From Verrucomicrobiota bacterium (lineage in GTDB: Bacteria > Verrucomicrobiota > Verrucomicrobiia > Methylacidiphilales > Verrucolacustridaceae), in NCBI GenBank assembly GCA_010028775.1, contig RHAF01000026.1:1-16321 (forward strand): DNA of 16,321 bases, given 5' to 3'. Positions 1 to 6,991 of the stretch are shown here, in pieces; the stretch's first letter is position 1; each line of letters opens with the position of its first letter. The position numbers were made by a program, and so were the translations under genes. The notes under the pieces were generated by a model. The model saw only the letters and a list, made by a program, of their open reading frames with translations, was not told the DNA's origin and searched no databases.

Positions 1-179
1 TGGTCTTGTCCGATGTTCCGTTGAAGGAGGCGGGACCCAACCAGGTGGCTCCGGCCACCTCGATGTTGCACCGCGGTGACCGGGTGAACGTTCGCCGGGT
101 GATGGGGGATTATGCCGAGGTGGAGACGATGGATCACCGCCGGGGCTATGTGCCCACGGGGGTTTTGGAAGACCAGTAA
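1..179 (+). CDS. SH3-domain protein, C-terminal fragment
   Basis: An open frame enters from the left edge (first full codon at position 3) and ends at TAA 177-179, giving the last 58 residues of a protein. The segment GDRVNVRRVMGDYAEVETM followed by a Gly-Tyr-Val-Pro element resembles the end of a bacterial SH3 (SH3b) domain, a small beta-barrel often found in exported or cell-wall-binding proteins. The rest of the protein lies outside the window, so neither its full domain set nor a signal peptide can be judged. The family call rests on this short motif alone. The codon use matches the neighbouring genes. Confidence 0.6.
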   Translation, partial: VLSDVPLKEAGPNQVAPATSMLHRGDRVNVRRVMGDYAEVETMDHRRGYVPTGVLEDQ

Positions 180-216
180 GTCCTCCAAAAAGGCTGGATG
201 GGGAGGAGTGGCGGAT

Positions 217-222
217 TATTAT
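217..222 (+). promoter_or_regulatory. Putative -10 box for the thiC riboswitch transcript
   Basis: TATTAT matches five of six bases of the TATAAT consensus, and a start about 7 bases downstream would fall at the first bases of the TPP aptamer. No convincing -35 box lies 16-18 bases upstream, so this is a half-promoter call only. Confidence 0.4.
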
Positions 223-228
223 TTTAAC

Positions 229-313
229 GGGGAGTCCGGCCGGCCGGGCTGAGAGTCGGGAACCAAGGTCCCGAGACCCTTGAACCTGATGCGGATCATG
301 CCGCCGGAGGGAA
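229..313 (+). ncRNA. TPP riboswitch (THI element) aptamer
   Basis: The leader of thiC carries the conserved THI-box pieces in order: a GGGGAGTCC 5' arm, CTGAGAG at 249-255, ACCCTTGAACCTGAT at 276-290, and the 3' part GGATCATGCC with GGAGGGA ending at 312. These are the thiamin pyrophosphate sensing loops of the THI element. Binding of TPP normally shuts off the downstream thiamin gene, here the pyrimidine-branch enzyme thiC that begins 55 bases after the aptamer. The edges are approximate because the P1 closing stem is imperfect to the eye. Confidence 0.93.
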
Positions 314-324
314 AGGCTGGGTCG

Positions 325-362
325 TTCTCCTCGGGGTTGGATCGGCCGTTGGGTGAGGAGAA
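325..362 (+). promoter_or_regulatory. Riboswitch expression platform: anti-Shine-Dalgarno hairpin
   Basis: TTCTCCTC at 325-332 is a perfect eight-base reverse complement of GAGGAGAA at 355-362, which contains the thiC ribosome binding site. Pairing would hide that site. The aptamer's conserved 3' GGAGG (306-310) can instead pair with TCTCC at 326-330, with one G-U pair, and so free it. This points to control of translation initiation rather than of termination; no U-run follows the hairpin. The complementarity is seen directly, while the switching model is inferred. Confidence 0.65.
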
Positions 363-367
363 ACAGG

Positions 368-2260
368 ATGGACAACAAAAACGGTGATCTGAAAATTGAG
401 GAACTCGATTCCCTGGAGGGAATGAGGAGGGTTTATCTCCACGGCTCCCGCCCCGACATGAGTGTTCCCTTCCGGGAGATCGAATTGCAACCGACCCGCC
501 TGCCCGACGGAAAACTCCAAGGCAACGATCCTGTGCGCGTTTATGACACCAGCGGACCCTGGGGGGATCCCGATTTTCACGGGGATGTGAGGCAGGGTCT
601 GCCTACTCCTCGGGCGCAATGGATTGAGGAGCGTCAGGACACCGAGGCCTATGCGGGACGGACCGTTCGTCCTGAAGACAACGGGCACCGCAACGGCAAC
701 GGTCACGTGATGGAGCCGTTCCCCGGGGCCCTACGGCAACCTCGCCGGGCAAAAAAAGGCCCGGTCTCCCAACTCGCCTATGCCCGACGTGAAGTGATCA
801 CCCCGGAGATGGAGTATATTGCCATCCGGGAGAACATGAAATTGCAGGCGGTGAGGGAGGCGGTGGAAATGTCGTCCCAGGTTTCCCGGGACAGCCTGAA
901 ATTCCAGCACCCAGGTCAGTCTTGGGGCGCCGGGATCCCCAAGGAGATCACGCCGGAATTCGTCCGGGACGAGGTGGCAAGAGGGCGGGCGATCATCCCG
1001 GCCAACATCAACCATCCGGAACTGGAACCGATGATCATCGGCCGCAATTTTCTGGTGAAGATCAACGCCAACATCGGCAACAGCGCGGTGGCCTCCTCGA
1101 TCGAGGAGGAGGTGGAGAAGCTACGCTGGGCCATCCGTTGGGGGGCAGACACGGTGATGGATCTCTCCACGGGGAAGAACATTCACCAGACGCGGGAATG
1201 GATTTTGCGAAACTCCCCCGTGCCGATCGGGACCGTTCCGATTTACCAGGCCTTGGAAAAAGTCGGCGGCAAGGCGGAGGACCTGACGTGGGAGATCTTC
1301 CGCGACACCCTGGTCGAACAGGCGGAGCAGGGGGTGGACTACTTCACCATCCACGCCGGGGTGCTGCTGCGGTTTATCCCGCTGACGGCCAAACGGATGA
1401 CCGGAATCGTCAGTCGGGGCGGTTCGATCATGGCCAAGTGGTGTTTGGCGCATCATCGGGAGAACTTCCTTTGGACCCACTGGGACGACATCTGCGACCT
1501 GATGGCCGCCTATGACATCAGCTTCTCCATCGGGGACGGCTTGCGGCCCGGTTCGCTGGCCGACGCAAACGACGAGGCCCAGTTCGGTGAACTCAAGGCA
1601 CAGGGAGATCTGACCAAGAGGGCGTGGGAACGCGGAGTGCAGGTGATGAACGAAGGGCCCGGTCATGTGCCGATGCACCTCATCCAGGAAAACATGCAGA
1701 AGCAGCTGGAGTGGTGCCACGAGGCCCCCTTCTACACGCTGGGACCCTTGACCACGGACATCGCACCGGGATACGACCACATCACCTCGGCGATCGGTGC
1801 AGCCATGATCGGTTGGTACGGGTGTGCGATGCTCTGCTACGTCACCCCCAAGGAGCATCTGGGGTTGCCCAACCGGGACGATGTGAAAGCCGGCGTGATC
1901 GCCTACAAGATCGCAGCCCATGCGGCCGATTTGGCCAAAGGCCACCCGGCCGCGCAGTACCGTGACAATGCGTTATCCAAGGCACGATTCGAATTCCGTT
2001 GGCGGGATCAGTTCAATCTTGGATTGGATCCGGTCACGGCCCGTGCTTACCACGATGAAACTCTTCCCAGCGAGGGGGCGAAGAGCGCCCACTTCTGCTC
2101 CATGTGCGGGCCACAGTTCTGCTCGATGAAGATCACTGAGGATGTGAGAAAATATGCCGCCGAACAGGGGATGAGGCAGGAAGAGGCCTTGGAGAAGGGG
2201 ATGGAAGAAAAGTCCAAAGAGTTCGTTCGCAAGGGCGCCAGGGTTTACACCGGCGTCTAA
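368..2260 (+). CDS. thiC: Phosphomethylpyrimidine synthase ThiC
   Basis: ThiC is a radical-SAM enzyme that converts 5-aminoimidazole ribotide into hydroxymethylpyrimidine phosphate, the pyrimidine half of thiamin. The 630-residue protein has the expected family length and the C-terminal cluster motif CSMCGPQFC (Cys577, Cys580, Cys585) that binds the [4Fe-4S] cluster. Conserved blocks such as NIGNSAV, TVMDLSTG and MNEGPGHVPMH are intact. ATG 368 is chosen because AGGAG at 356-360 lies seven bases upstream. An in-frame GTG at 353 would include the ribosome binding site in the coding region and is unlikely. A TPP riboswitch precedes the gene, which fits feedback control by the end product. It appears to be transcribed alone; the next gene is convergent and starts its stop codon on the very next base. 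Confidence 0.97.
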   Translation: MDNKNGDLKIEELDSLEGMRRVYLHGSRPDMSVPFREIELQPTRLPDGKLQGNDPVRVYDTSGPWGDPDFHGDVRQGLPTPRAQWIEERQDTEAYAGRTVRPEDNGHRNGNGHVMEPFPGALRQPRRAKKGPVSQLAYARREVITPEMEYIAIRENMKLQAVREAVEMSSQVSRDSLKFQHPGQSWGAGIPKEITPEFVRDEVARGRAIIPANINHPELEPMIIGRNFLVKINANIGNSAVASSIEEEVEKLRWAIRWGADTVMDLSTGKNIHQTREWILRNSPVPIGTVPIYQALEKVGGKAEDLTWEIFRDTLVEQAEQGVDYFTIHAGVLLRFIPLTAKRMTGIVSRGGSIMAKWCLAHHRENFLWTHWDDICDLMAAYDISFSIGDGLRPGSLADANDEAQFGELKAQGDLTKRAWERGVQVMNEGPGHVPMHLIQENMQKQLEWCHEAPFYTLGPLTTDIAPGYDHITSAIGAAMIGWYGCAMLCYVTPKEHLGLPNRDDVKAGVIAYKIAAHAADLAKGHPAAQYRDNALSKARFEFRWRDQFNLGLDPVTARAYHDETLPSEGAKSAHFCSMCGPQFCSMKITEDVRKYAAEQGMRQEEALEKGMEEKSKEFVRKGARVYTGV

Positions 2261-2668
2261 TCACCCGCCGAGGGAGACGATGGCGGAAAAAAGTCTGGGC
2301 GGGACCGGCATGACCGAGAGGCGGGATTGGCGGAGAAGGAGAAGTTCGGCGAACTTTTTGTCGGCTTTGAGCTGATCCAGAGTCACCGGATGGGGAAAAG
2401 CGCGCACCGCACCCAGCATGACCGAAGTCCAATCCTCACCCCTGGGTGAGGTGGAGTCGGGGAAGGCTGTCTTGATTACTTTTCCCAACCCAACAACCGC
2501 CCGTTCATCCACGCTGTGGTAGTAGAGAACCGAGTCCCCGAGCTTCATCTGACGGAGAAAATTGCGGGCTTGGTAGTTTCGAACCCCGTCCCAAACGACT
2601 TTCTTTTCCTTGAGGAACCGGGAGAAGGGGTAGGTGGAGGGTTCCTGTTTGACGAGCCAGTGGTTCAT
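2261..2668 (-). CDS. EVE domain-containing protein
   Basis: This 135-residue protein opens with WLVKQEP, carries WDGVRNYQARNFL (residues 26-38) and GDSVLYYHS (44-52), and closes with the RLSVMPV block (116-122). These are hallmarks of the EVE (formerly DUF55) family, small PUA/YTH-like folds thought to bind modified bases in nucleic acids. The length is close to that of stand-alone family members. The true cellular ligand is unknown. It is a single gene: its TGA (2261-2263) directly abuts the TAA of thiC, and its start faces lysA. No clear Shine-Dalgarno sequence precedes ATG 2666-2668. The family is sure; the function is not. Confidence 0.92.
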   Translation of the reverse strand: MNHWLVKQEPSTYPFSRFLKEKKVVWDGVRNYQARNFLRQMKLGDSVLYYHSVDERAVVGLGKVIKTAFPDSTSPRGEDWTSVMLGAVRAFPHPVTLDQLKADKKFAELLLLRQSRLSVMPVPPRLFSAIVSLGG

Positions 2669-2688
2669 GGATGGAACATTGATAGGTC

Positions 2689-2720
2689 AGATGAAGATTA
2701 AGATGAAGATTTAGATGAAG
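2689..2720. repeat. GAT-rich hexamer repeat, copy 1
   Basis: A run of near-identical hexamers of the type GATGAA/GATTAA sits between the divergent EVE and lysA genes. Bases 2689-2710 are identical over 22 bases to 14357-14378 near the other end of the window, and related degenerate tracts occur at 9071-9096 and 10411-10430. The surrounding DNA is G+C rich, so this A-rich tract stands out. Confidence 0.8.
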
Positions 2721-2761
2721 TAAGGGGTGGCTTTCAGGCTCCCTTTGCGGGCGGGATGGGG

Positions 2762-2767
2762 TAAAAT
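2762..2767 (+). promoter_or_regulatory. Putative -10 box of the lysA operon
   Basis: TAAAAT (five of six consensus bases) ends six bases before the lysA ATG, which would put transcription start at the start codon. No -35-like hexamer is visible at 16-18 bases, so support is limited. Confidence 0.35.
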
Positions 2768-2773
2768 GAAGCG

Positions 2774-4063
2774 ATGCATCGTTTCCAAAGAAAAGGTGGC
2801 AAGCTTTATGCGGAGGGGGTGGCTTTGGACAGCCTAGCCAACCGCTTGGGCACCCCCCTCTATGTCTACTCGGCCGGGACGATCCTCGACCACTACCGCC
2901 GCCTGTGCGGGGCGATGAGGGCGGTGGACCCGATGATCTGTTATTCGGTCAAGGCGAACAGCAACCTGGCTGTTCTCTCCCTTTTGGCCCGTGCAGGTAG
3001 CGGCTTTGACGTGGTCAGCGGGGGGGAGTTGGAGCGGGTGAAAAAGGCGGGGGGCAAGGCATCGAAGTGTGTCTTTGCCGGGGTGGGTAAGACGGACGAC
3101 GAGATCGAAGCCGGACTCCGTCTCGGAGTGAAGGCCTTTCATGTGGAGAGTGAGGAGGAGTTGGACCGCATCGCCATGGTTGCGGGTCGCAAGAAAGGGC
3201 GTCGTGCTCCGGTCTCCCTGCGGGTCAATCCGGACGTGGAGGCCGGCGGCCACGCCAAGATCACCACCGGAACCTATGCCAACAAGTTCGGCATTCCCTA
3301 CGAGCTGGTTGCGGGAGCCTACCGTCGTCATGCGGGGGACAAGAGGCTGAAGTGGGTCGGGGTCCAGATGCACATCGGATCCCAGATCACCCGCTCCGCC
3401 CCGTTCCGTGCGGCAGTTCGCAAGATGATCCCATTGGTGGAACGGTTGCGGGACCGACACGGGCTGGAGTATTTCGATCTTGGGGGAGGGGTAGGGATCG
3501 TTTACGAGGACGCCCTGGCCAGCGGCCGGGACGGCTGGTGGAAAAGCCCCAAGGCGGAGAGGGCGATGACGCTGGCGGAATACGCCACCTCGGTCATCCC
3601 CATGCTTCGGCCCTTGAAGATGGAGATTCTGCTCGAGCCGGGAAGGTTTCTGGTGGGCAACGCGGGCGTCTTGCTGGCCGAGGTGCTCTACCGCAAGCAG
3701 ACGGGCAGAAAGCATTTTACCGTGGTGGATGCGGGGATGAACGACCTGGTCCGCCCGGCCATGTACGAGGCCTTTCACCAGATCGAGCCGGTGGGAAAGC
3801 CGCGGCCCGGGGCACTCTCCACCGACGTGGTGGGGCCGGTGTGCGAGTCGGGGGATGTCTTTGCCCATGACCGCTCCTTGCCGCCGCTGGAGCGCGGAGA
3901 CCGGGTGGCCATCCTCAGCGCAGGGGCCTACGGTTTTTCCATGGCCTCCAGCTACAACACCCGACCCCGCCCGGCCGAGGTTCTGGTCTCAGGCACGCGG
4001 GCCAAGTTGATCCGACGCCGCGAAACAGTGGCCGATCTCTGGCGGGGGGAGAGCCGGTCATGA
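2774..4063 (+). CDS. lysA: Diaminopimelate decarboxylase
   Basis: LysA is a PLP enzyme that decarboxylates meso-diaminopimelate to L-lysine, the last step of the pathway. The 429-residue protein has the PLP lysine in CYSVKANSN (Lys60), HIGSQ (200-204), the phosphate-binding glycine run LGGG (237-240), EPGR (288-291), the catalytic GPVCESGD (Cys357) and the C-terminal YNTRPRPAE block. The length is normal for the alanine-racemase-fold decarboxylases. It is first of a six-gene operon and overlaps dapF by ATGA. ATG 2774 has no good Shine-Dalgarno sequence, only a -10-like TAAAAT just upstream, so its transcript may have little or no leader. Arginine or ornithine decarboxylase activity is unlikely given the dap neighbours. 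Confidence 0.96.
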   Translation: MHRFQRKGGKLYAEGVALDSLANRLGTPLYVYSAGTILDHYRRLCGAMRAVDPMICYSVKANSNLAVLSLLARAGSGFDVVSGGELERVKKAGGKASKCVFAGVGKTDDEIEAGLRLGVKAFHVESEEELDRIAMVAGRKKGRRAPVSLRVNPDVEAGGHAKITTGTYANKFGIPYELVAGAYRRHAGDKRLKWVGVQMHIGSQITRSAPFRAAVRKMIPLVERLRDRHGLEYFDLGGGVGIVYEDALASGRDGWWKSPKAERAMTLAEYATSVIPMLRPLKMEILLEPGRFLVGNAGVLLAEVLYRKQTGRKHFTVVDAGMNDLVRPAMYEAFHQIEPVGKPRPGALSTDVVGPVCESGDVFAHDRSLPPLERGDRVAILSAGAYGFSMASSYNTRPRPAEVLVSGTRAKLIRRRETVADLWRGESRS

Positions 4064-4878
4064 GCCGGGCGGTGAAGTTCCTCAAGCTCGAGGGTGCTGG
4101 AAACGACTTCCTGGGTTTCGACGGCCGTCGCGGGGGATTGGGTCTGACCCGGGAACGGATCGCCCGTTGGTGTGACCGGCAACGCGGGGCCGGGGCCGAC
4201 GGGGTGCTGGTGGTGGAGAAGCCGCGAGGACGGGGTGCGGATTTCCGGATGCGATATTACAACGCCGACGGGGGTGAGGCTGAGATGTGCGGAAACGGCG
4301 CACGCTGTTTTGCCCTCCTGGTTCGGGAGACCACGGGTTGGCGGGCGAAGACCCTTCGGGTGGAAACCAAGGCTGGTCCGGTGGTGTTGGAGATCGTCGG
4401 GCAGGAGGTGCGGGTATCCATGTCAGATCCGGGCCTGCCCCGCTTGGGGAAGGAGATCATCGCGGCCGGTCGGCGGGTGAAGCTGGATTTTCTCAACACC
4501 GGCGTGCCGCATGCGGTGGAGTTTGTACGTTCGGTGAACGGCGTGGAGGTGGAAAAGAACGGGCGGGCGATCCGTTATCACATGGCCTTTGCACCTGCGG
4601 GCACCAACGTGAACTTTGTTGCCGTGGGAAGCGGGAGCCGGTTGGAGGTGAGGACCTATGAGCGGGGAGTGGAGGGCGAGACGTTGGCCTGCGGCACCGG
4701 GGTGGTGGCGTCCTCGATCCTGGCCTCGGTCCGCAAGGGGGTGAAGCCCCCGGTGAAGGTGCGAACCCGCGGCGGGGATCTGCTGAGGGTTGATTTCACC
4801 ATGGAAAATGGGCGTCCGCGGAAAGTTACACTCCAAGGCCCGGCCCGGGTTGTCTATAAAGGAGTCTTCCATGTTTGA
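4060..4878 (+). CDS. dapF: Diaminopimelate epimerase
   Basis: DapF interconverts LL- and meso-diaminopimelate without a cofactor, using two cysteines as acid and base. Both are present: Cys77 in MCGNGARCF and Cys211 in ACGTG. EGAGNDF (11-17), NTGVPH (146-151) and the ERGVEGET block (201-208) are also intact. The 272-residue length is typical. Its ATG overlaps the lysA stop (ATGA), and its own TGA lies eight bases inside dapA, so translation of the three genes is probably coupled. No succinylase genes (dapD, dapE) are seen nearby. In Verrucomicrobia LL-diaminopimelate can be made by the aminotransferase DapL, which would fit but lies outside the window. Confidence 0.97.
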   Translation: MSRAVKFLKLEGAGNDFLGFDGRRGGLGLTRERIARWCDRQRGAGADGVLVVEKPRGRGADFRMRYYNADGGEAEMCGNGARCFALLVRETTGWRAKTLRVETKAGPVVLEIVGQEVRVSMSDPGLPRLGKEIIAAGRRVKLDFLNTGVPHAVEFVRSVNGVEVEKNGRAIRYHMAFAPAGTNVNFVAVGSGSRLEVRTYERGVEGETLACGTGVVASSILASVRKGVKPPVKVRTRGGDLLRVDFTMENGRPRKVTLQGPARVVYKGVFHV

Positions 4879-5746
4879 GGGAACCTACACCGCGCTGGTC
4901 ACACCCTTCCGCAACGGACAGGTGGACGTGAAGGCGTTTGAGGCCCTGATCGAAAGGCAGGTGGCGGCCGGGATCGAGGGCATCGTGCCGGTGGGGACCA
5001 CGGGGGAGTCGCCAACCCTCAACATGCAGGAGCACGTCCGGGTGATCGAGTTGGCGGTGCAGTTTGCCCGCAAGCGGATCAAAGTTGTGGCGGGGACGGG
5101 TTCGAACAGCACGGCGGAGGCGATCGAGCTCTCCACAGGTGCCCAGAAAGCCAAAGCGGATGCCCTGCTGTTGGTGGCGCCTTACTACAACAAGCCGAGT
5201 CCCGAGGGGATGTACCAGCATTTCCGGGCGATCGCCGCGGCGGTCGACCTGCCAATCATGCTCTACAGCGTGCCCGGGCGGTGCGGAGTGGAGATCACCG
5301 TGGAGACGATCGGACGTCTGGCCAAGGACTGTCCGACGATCCGTGCAATCAAGGAGGCGGGAGGTAAGCCGGAACGGGTGGATGCCATCCGCCAGGCGGT
5401 GCCGGCCAATTTTGAGATTCTCAGCGGGGACGATGGCATGACGGTGGAGTTCATGAAGCGGAGCGCGATCGGCGTGGTCAGCGTGGCCTCGAACCTGATG
5501 CCGGCGGAGGTGAAGGCCCTCGTGGATGCGGCGGCCCGCAAGGATTGGAAGATGGCAGAGGAGTTGAACCAGAAGTATGCCGGGGTGTTCCGGGACCTTT
5601 TTATCGAGAGCAACCCCGGACCGGTGAAGGCGGCGATGGCGGCCAAGGGATGGCTGGCGGACGAACTGAGGCTGCCGCTGGTGCCGATCACCCAGGCCAG
5701 CCGGGAGAAGCTTTTCCGGACTTTGAAGGAAGCGGGTTTGGCCTAG
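4871..5746 (+). CDS. dapA: 4-hydroxy-tetrahydrodipicolinate synthase
   Basis: DapA condenses pyruvate with aspartate semialdehyde, the committed step towards diaminopimelate and lysine. The 291-residue protein shows GTTGESPTL (42-50), the tyrosine-bearing LYSVPGR (131-137) and the Schiff-base lysine Lys161 in IRAIKEAGG. Most relatives read YNVPGR; here Ser replaces Asn, a mild change. ATG 4871 is chosen because AAAGGAG (4858-4864) sits six bases upstream and the protein then begins exactly like its family (MFEGTYTALVTPF). Extending the frame to an earlier start at 4790 would add unrelated residues that lie inside dapF. It overlaps dapF by eight bases, and dapB follows after 19 bases. Confidence 0.97.
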   Translation: MFEGTYTALVTPFRNGQVDVKAFEALIERQVAAGIEGIVPVGTTGESPTLNMQEHVRVIELAVQFARKRIKVVAGTGSNSTAEAIELSTGAQKAKADALLLVAPYYNKPSPEGMYQHFRAIAAAVDLPIMLYSVPGRCGVEITVETIGRLAKDCPTIRAIKEAGGKPERVDAIRQAVPANFEILSGDDGMTVEFMKRSAIGVVSVASNLMPAEVKALVDAAARKDWKMAEELNQKYAGVFRDLFIESNPGPVKAAMAAKGWLADELRLPLVPITQASREKLFRTLKEAGLA

Positions 5747-5765
5747 TCTTGCGGGAGGGAAATTT

Positions 5766-6503
5766 ATGGCGACCAGACTCACCATGATCGGATCGAAGGG
5801 ACGAATGGGGCAGGCGATTCTCAAGCTGGCCCGGGGGGACAGGAACTTCGAGGTGGTCGGTGAAGCCGATCACGGGGATGACCTCTCCAAGGCCATGGCC
5901 AAGGCCCAGGTGGTGGTGGATTTCAGCCATCGCTCGGCCACCGAGGCGGTGCTCAAGCAGGTGAGGGCGGTGAAGGCGGCTTATGTCTGTGGGACAACCG
6001 GACATACCGAGGCGGAGAGGGGGTTGATCGGGGAAGCTGCCCATCACATTCCAATCATCCATTCGCCCAACTTTTCCCTGGGAGTGAACCTGCTGTTTTA
6101 TCTTACGGCCCAGGCGGCCAAAGCCCTGCCGGAAGGGTTTGATCCCGAGGTGATCGAGATCCATCACCGGCTGAAGAAGGATGCGCCCAGCGGCACGGCC
6201 AAGCGGTTGGTGGAGATTTTGGCCGAGGCGCGCCGCACCAAGCCGGAGGTGGTGGCGCGGCACGGGCGTTCGGGCGAACCGGGAGAGAGGACGGAGGATG
6301 AGATCGGGGTGCATGCGGTGCGAGGCGGTGATGTGGTGGGTGACCACACCGTTCTGCTGGCGGGCGAGGGGGAGCGGATCGAACTGACCCACCGGGCGAG
6401 CACGCGGGACGTTTTTGCCGTGGGGGCGCTGCGGGCGGCGGGATGGTTGGTGGGCAAGGCACCGCGGATGTACCAGATGGTCGATGTCCTCGGTTTGAGT
6501 TGA
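5766..6503 (+). CDS. dapB: 4-hydroxy-tetrahydrodipicolinate reductase
   Basis: DapB reduces the DapA product with NAD(P)H to tetrahydrodipicolinate. The 245-residue protein has the N-terminal nucleotide-binding loop IGSKGRMG (8-15), CGTTGH (75-80), PNFSLGVN (101-108), and the catalytic block EIHHRLKKDAPSGTA (131-145), with His133 and Lys137 aligning with the known acid-base residues. RGGDVVGDHTV (186-196) is the usual downstream signature. Strong ribosome binding site GGGAGGGA (5753-5760) lies five bases before ATG 5766. Its TGA shares a base with the folK start (TGATG). The length is slightly short of the E. coli form but usual for many bacteria. Confidence 0.97.
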   Translation: MATRLTMIGSKGRMGQAILKLARGDRNFEVVGEADHGDDLSKAMAKAQVVVDFSHRSATEAVLKQVRAVKAAYVCGTTGHTEAERGLIGEAAHHIPIIHSPNFSLGVNLLFYLTAQAAKALPEGFDPEVIEIHHRLKKDAPSGTAKRLVEILAEARRTKPEVVARHGRSGEPGERTEDEIGVHAVRGGDVVGDHTVLLAGEGERIELTHRASTRDVFAVGALRAAGWLVGKAPRMYQMVDVLGLS

Positions 6504-6991
6504 TGCGGGTGGGGATCGGTCTGGGGTCGAACGTGGGCGACCGCTCCAACGAGCTGGCCATGGCAAGAAAATGGCTCAGAGGCATGGATCCTGGAGCGAG
6601 GTTTTCCTCGGAATATGAAACGGAACCGGTGGGTTGCTCCCCGGAAACGCCCGGGTTCCGCAATCAGGCCGCGGAGATCCGGTGGAGGGGATCTTTGGAA
6701 AATCTTCTGCAGGCGATGCAGGATTATGAGCGGAGCCGGGGAAGACGGACGGTTCGGGGAGTAAACGAGCCGAGAGCGCTGGATTTGGATATTCTTTACG
6801 CGGAGGGCCCAGTTGTGCGCACCGGCCGTATGGAGATTCCCCATCCGCGGATGGCAGGGAGGAGATTTGTCATGGAGCCCCTGTCGGAGATTTGTCCCGA
6901 GAGGAAAATTCCGGGCCTGCCTGGCACGGTGGCCGAGACGGCCCGTTGGCTTGGGGCGAGGGGAGGTTCCGCATGCCGGCGGATCGGTTGA
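6503..6991 (+). CDS. folK: 2-amino-4-hydroxy-6-hydroxymethyldihydropteridine pyrophosphokinase
   Basis: FolK transfers pyrophosphate from ATP to hydroxymethyldihydropterin ahead of dihydropteroate synthesis. The 162-residue protein begins GIGLGSNVGDR, has the metal-binding EPRALDLDILY (89-99, Asp94 and Asp96) and IPHPRM (112-117) followed by the FVMEPLSEICP block. ATG 6503 is chosen because it forms a TGATG junction with dapB and gives the family N-terminus; an upstream in-frame ATG at 6443 would lie inside dapB. The C-terminal 19 bases overlap panB. Its place between dapB and panB links folate supply to PanB, which consumes methylene-tetrahydrofolate; that link is inferred. Confidence 0.95.
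   Translation: MRVGIGLGSNVGDRSNELAMARKWLRGMDPGARFSSEYETEPVGCSPETPGFRNQAAEIRWRGSLENLLQAMQDYERSRGRRTVRGVNEPRALDLDILYAEGPVVRTGRMEIPHPRMAGRRFVMEPLSEICPERKIPGLPGTVAETARWLGARGGSACRRIG

Noticed and set aside
353..367. GTG start for thiC 15 bases upstream of the ATG
   Set aside because: It would place the good AGGAG ribosome binding site inside the coding sequence; ATG 368 has the correct spacing.
2834..3868. Minus-strand open frame of 344 codons opposite lysA
   Set aside because: Composition is His/Pro/Arg rich and lysA is complete with its active-site residues, so this is a shadow frame.
4826..5824. Minus-strand open frame of 332 codons opposite dapA
   Set aside because: Same reason: dapA is intact and the opposite frame shows no recognisable domain.
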